A stretch of 8,189 nt of DNA from assembly GCA_946480125.1 (NCBI GenBank), contig CAMLIY010000140.1, positions 1 to 8,189 of the forward strand, in the 5' to 3' direction. This DNA is from an uncultured Asticcacaulis sp. (GTDB lineage: Bacteria; Pseudomonadota; Alphaproteobacteria; Caulobacterales; Caulobacteraceae). Made by a program: the position numbers and the translations under genes. The notes under the pieces are model-generated. The model saw only the letters and a program-made list of their open reading frames with translations, was not told the origin of the DNA and made no database searches. This document shows, one piece after another, positions 6,936-8,189 of the stretch (positions are counted from its first letter, which is position 1; each line of letters opens with the position of its first letter).

Positions 6936-6967
6936 GCCTGCATCCACCGCGATGCAGGCTTTTTTTT
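6936..6967 (+). terminator. Rho-independent terminator after the TonB receptor gene
   Basis: A perfect 9-bp stem GCCTGCATC (6936-6944) / GATGCAGGC (6951-6959) with a 6-nt loop is followed by eight T (6960-6967), 60 nt after the receptor stop. A weaker CCCGC/GCGGG hairpin (6901-6918) lies before it. It separates the receptor transcript from the DUF2264 gene. Confidence 0.92.
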
Positions 6968-6975
6968 ATCTGATT

Positions 6976-7018
6976 TTCGTATCTATAAATGGACATGATG
7001 ATCATTATTCGATACGAA
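6976..7018 (+). promoter_or_regulatory. Candidate promoter-operator region of the DUF2264 gene
   Basis: An 8-bp perfect inverted repeat TTCGTATC (6976-6983) and GATACGAA (7011-7018) brackets TATAAA (6984-6989, 5/6 to the -10 consensus). The right arm is itself inside a 13-bp palindrome ATTCG-ATA-CGAAT (7007-7019). No good -35 is present for TATAAA. A TTGACA at 7020-7025 is too close to the ATG at 7048 to serve as a -35. The arms match the GATACGA sites before iclR and the receptor gene, so a shared regulator is plausible. Confidence 0.5.
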
Positions 7019-7035
7019 TTTGACATCAAAAAGAT

Positions 7036-7040
7036 GGGAG
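7036..7040 (+). promoter_or_regulatory. Ribosome binding site of the DUF2264 gene
   Basis: GGGAG lies 7 nt before the ATG at 7048. It supports this start, which also yields a proper twin-arginine signal peptide. Confidence 0.75.
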
Positions 7041-7047
7041 CCAAGAC

Positions 7048-8189
7048 ATGCAGAGACGCGACATCCTGAAAGCCCTGACGATTGGCGCAGCTGTGCCTTT
7101 GGTGGGCTCAGAAGCCGGCGCCGCCACGATCAGAAAAACTTCGATTGAAAGCGATCGCGCCTATATGAGTGGCCTGCTGGCGAAGATGGCCACGCCGGTG
7201 CTTACCAATATGTCCCAGGGCAAGTTACAGGCCCGTTTCAAGCCGGAGCTTTCCCCCACCTGGGATGGCCGTCCGGTCGGAGTGGCCTATCTCGAATGTT
7301 TCGGCCGCCTGATTTCCGGCATGGCGCCGTGGCTCAATCTGGCCGAAGACGACACCGCCGAGGGGCGTCTGCGCAAGACCTTTACCGAGCAGGCCATCCA
7401 GTCCTATGTCCATTCGGTCGATCCTCAGAGCCCGGACTATCTCTTATGGGCCAATGCCGGCCAGGCGCTGGTCGATTCCGCCTATTATACCAATGCCTTC
7501 CTGCGCGCCCCAAAGCTGTGGGATGGTCTCGACAGCACCACGAAACAGCGCATCGTCAGCGAGATCAAGGGCCTGCGCCGCGTTTCGCCGCCCTATACCA
7601 ACTGGCTGCTGTTCGCCGCCATGAACGAGGCTTTTCTGCTGTCGGTCGGGGAAGACTTCGACCCGATGCGCGTCGATCTGGCGATCAAGAAGATGAACGA
7701 GTGGTATGTCGGTGACGGCTGGGTGGCTGATGGCGTCCACTTCCATTACGACTACTACAATTCCTATGTCATCTACCCGATGATGGTGGAAATCCTGGAA
7801 GTGCTGGAGCGAATCAATCCGAGCTTCAACAATCTCAAACCGGCCGAGGAAAAAGCCAAATGGCTGAAGCGTATGCAGCGTTATGGCGAGCATCTGGAGC
7901 GCATGATCTCGCCCGAAGGCACCTATCCGCCGATCGGCCGCTCCATGACCTACCGCACCGCCGCTTTCCAGCCGCTGGGCCTCTTGGCCTGGCGCAAGGC
8001 CCTGCCGGAAAGCCTCCCGGAAGGCGCGGTGCGTTCGGCCCTCACCGCCGCCCAGCATCGGATCTTCGACAACCCGACAAATTTTGATGCCGCCGGATAT
8101 CTGACCATCGGCTTCGCCGGTCATCAGCCAACGCTGCGACTGGTATTCCAACAGCGGCAGCATGTATATCGCTTCGGAAAGTTTCATCG
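7048..8189 (+). CDS. Tat-exported DUF2264 protein, 3' partial and apparently frameshifted
   Basis: The N-terminus MQRRDILKALTIGAAVPLVG is a twin-arginine (Tat) signal peptide with an AGAA cleavage region near residue 26, so the product is probably periplasmic. The rest resembles DUF2264 proteins, predicted alpha/alpha-barrel proteins often found near polysaccharide-degradation genes; their enzymatic activity is not established to my knowledge. Visible family-like segments are AYLECFGRLISGMAPWL (80-96), TNWLLFAAMNEAFLL (184-198), DGWVADGVHFHYDYYNSYVI (223-242) and LTIGFAGHQP (352-361). The frame has no stop before the window end. However, from residue 364 it gives unfamiliar sequence, while the +1 frame from 8141 reads WYSNSGSMYIASESFI, the expected family continuation. 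Either the gene is a pseudogene or the assembly has an indel near 8134-8140. It has its own promoter region after the receptor terminator. Role inferred: periplasmic processing of the imported sugar. Confidence 0.85.
   Translation, partial: MQRRDILKALTIGAAVPLVGSEAGAATIRKTSIESDRAYMSGLLAKMATPVLTNMSQGKLQARFKPELSPTWDGRPVGVAYLECFGRLISGMAPWLNLAEDDTAEGRLRKTFTEQAIQSYVHSVDPQSPDYLLWANAGQALVDSAYYTNAFLRAPKLWDGLDSTTKQRIVSEIKGLRRVSPPYTNWLLFAAMNEAFLLSVGEDFDPMRVDLAIKKMNEWYVGDGWVADGVHFHYDYYNSYVIYPMMVEILEVLERINPSFNNLKPAEEKAKWLKRMQRYGEHLERMISPEGTYPPIGRSMTYRTAAFQPLGLLAWRKALPESLPEGAVRSALTAAQHRIFDNPTNFDAAGYLTIGFAGHQPTLRLVFQQRQHVYRFGKFH
8134..8143 (+). other. Apparent frameshift site in the DUF2264 gene
   Basis: The sequence CTGCGACTGG (8134-8143) joins two reading frames. 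Before it, frame 7048 reads GFAGHQPTL; after it, the frame starting at 8141 reads WYSNSGSMYIASESFI. One extra base (for example the C at 8137, giving Leu-Asp-Trp without it) or a lost two-base CG would restore one continuous protein. There is no homopolymer, so it is not the classic type of sequencing slip. Confidence 0.7.

Noticed and set aside
7020..7025. TTGACA before the DUF2264 gene as its -35 box
   Set aside because: Only 22 nt remain before the ATG, so the -10 would fall on the start codon and leave no room for the ribosome binding site at 7036-7040.

Overview
The window looks like chromosomal DNA of an alphaproteobacterium, most likely Caulobacteraceae (Asticcacaulis- or Caulobacter-like). 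This is inferred from moderately high GC, GGGGAG-type ribosome binding sites, and a TonB-dependent receptor of the Xanthomonas/Caulobacter oligosaccharide type. No database search was possible, so genus-level placement is a guess.

Left third (1-1798, + strand): the end of a leucine biosynthesis operon. It holds the last 24 codons of leuC, then leuD and leuB, packed with a 1-nt gap and a TAATG overlap and closed by a strong GNRA-loop terminator. LeuC and LeuD form isopropylmalate isomerase, and LeuB oxidises and decarboxylates its product. Converging on the operon (minus strand, 1797-2379) is a two-gene unit of housekeeping orphans: a YggT-family membrane protein and a DUF167/YggU protein whose TTG start lies inside the yggT 3' end. 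Divergent from these is a tRNA-Ala gene (anticodon CGC) with a recognisable promoter.

Right two thirds (2571-8189, + strand): three separately transcribed genes that look like a carbohydrate-acquisition locus. They are an IclR-family regulator, a 952-residue TonB-dependent outer-membrane receptor behind an unusually long (490 nt), AT-richer leader, and a Tat-exported DUF2264 protein that runs off the window. Copies of a GATACGA motif recur in the non-coding DNA in front of all three genes, once overlapping the iclR start region. This suggests, but does not prove, one regulon under the IclR protein. The likely scheme is that the receptor imports an oligosaccharide, the DUF2264 protein acts on it in the periplasm, and IclR senses a breakdown product. 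The substrate cannot be read from the sequence.

The DUF2264 frame appears broken about 50 nt before the window end: the family-like sequence continues in the +1 frame. I found no CRISPR array, insertion sequence, phage gene or defence system. The items most worth checking are the shared motif set, the 20-bp-spaced repeats before the receptor gene, and the DUF2264 frameshift.
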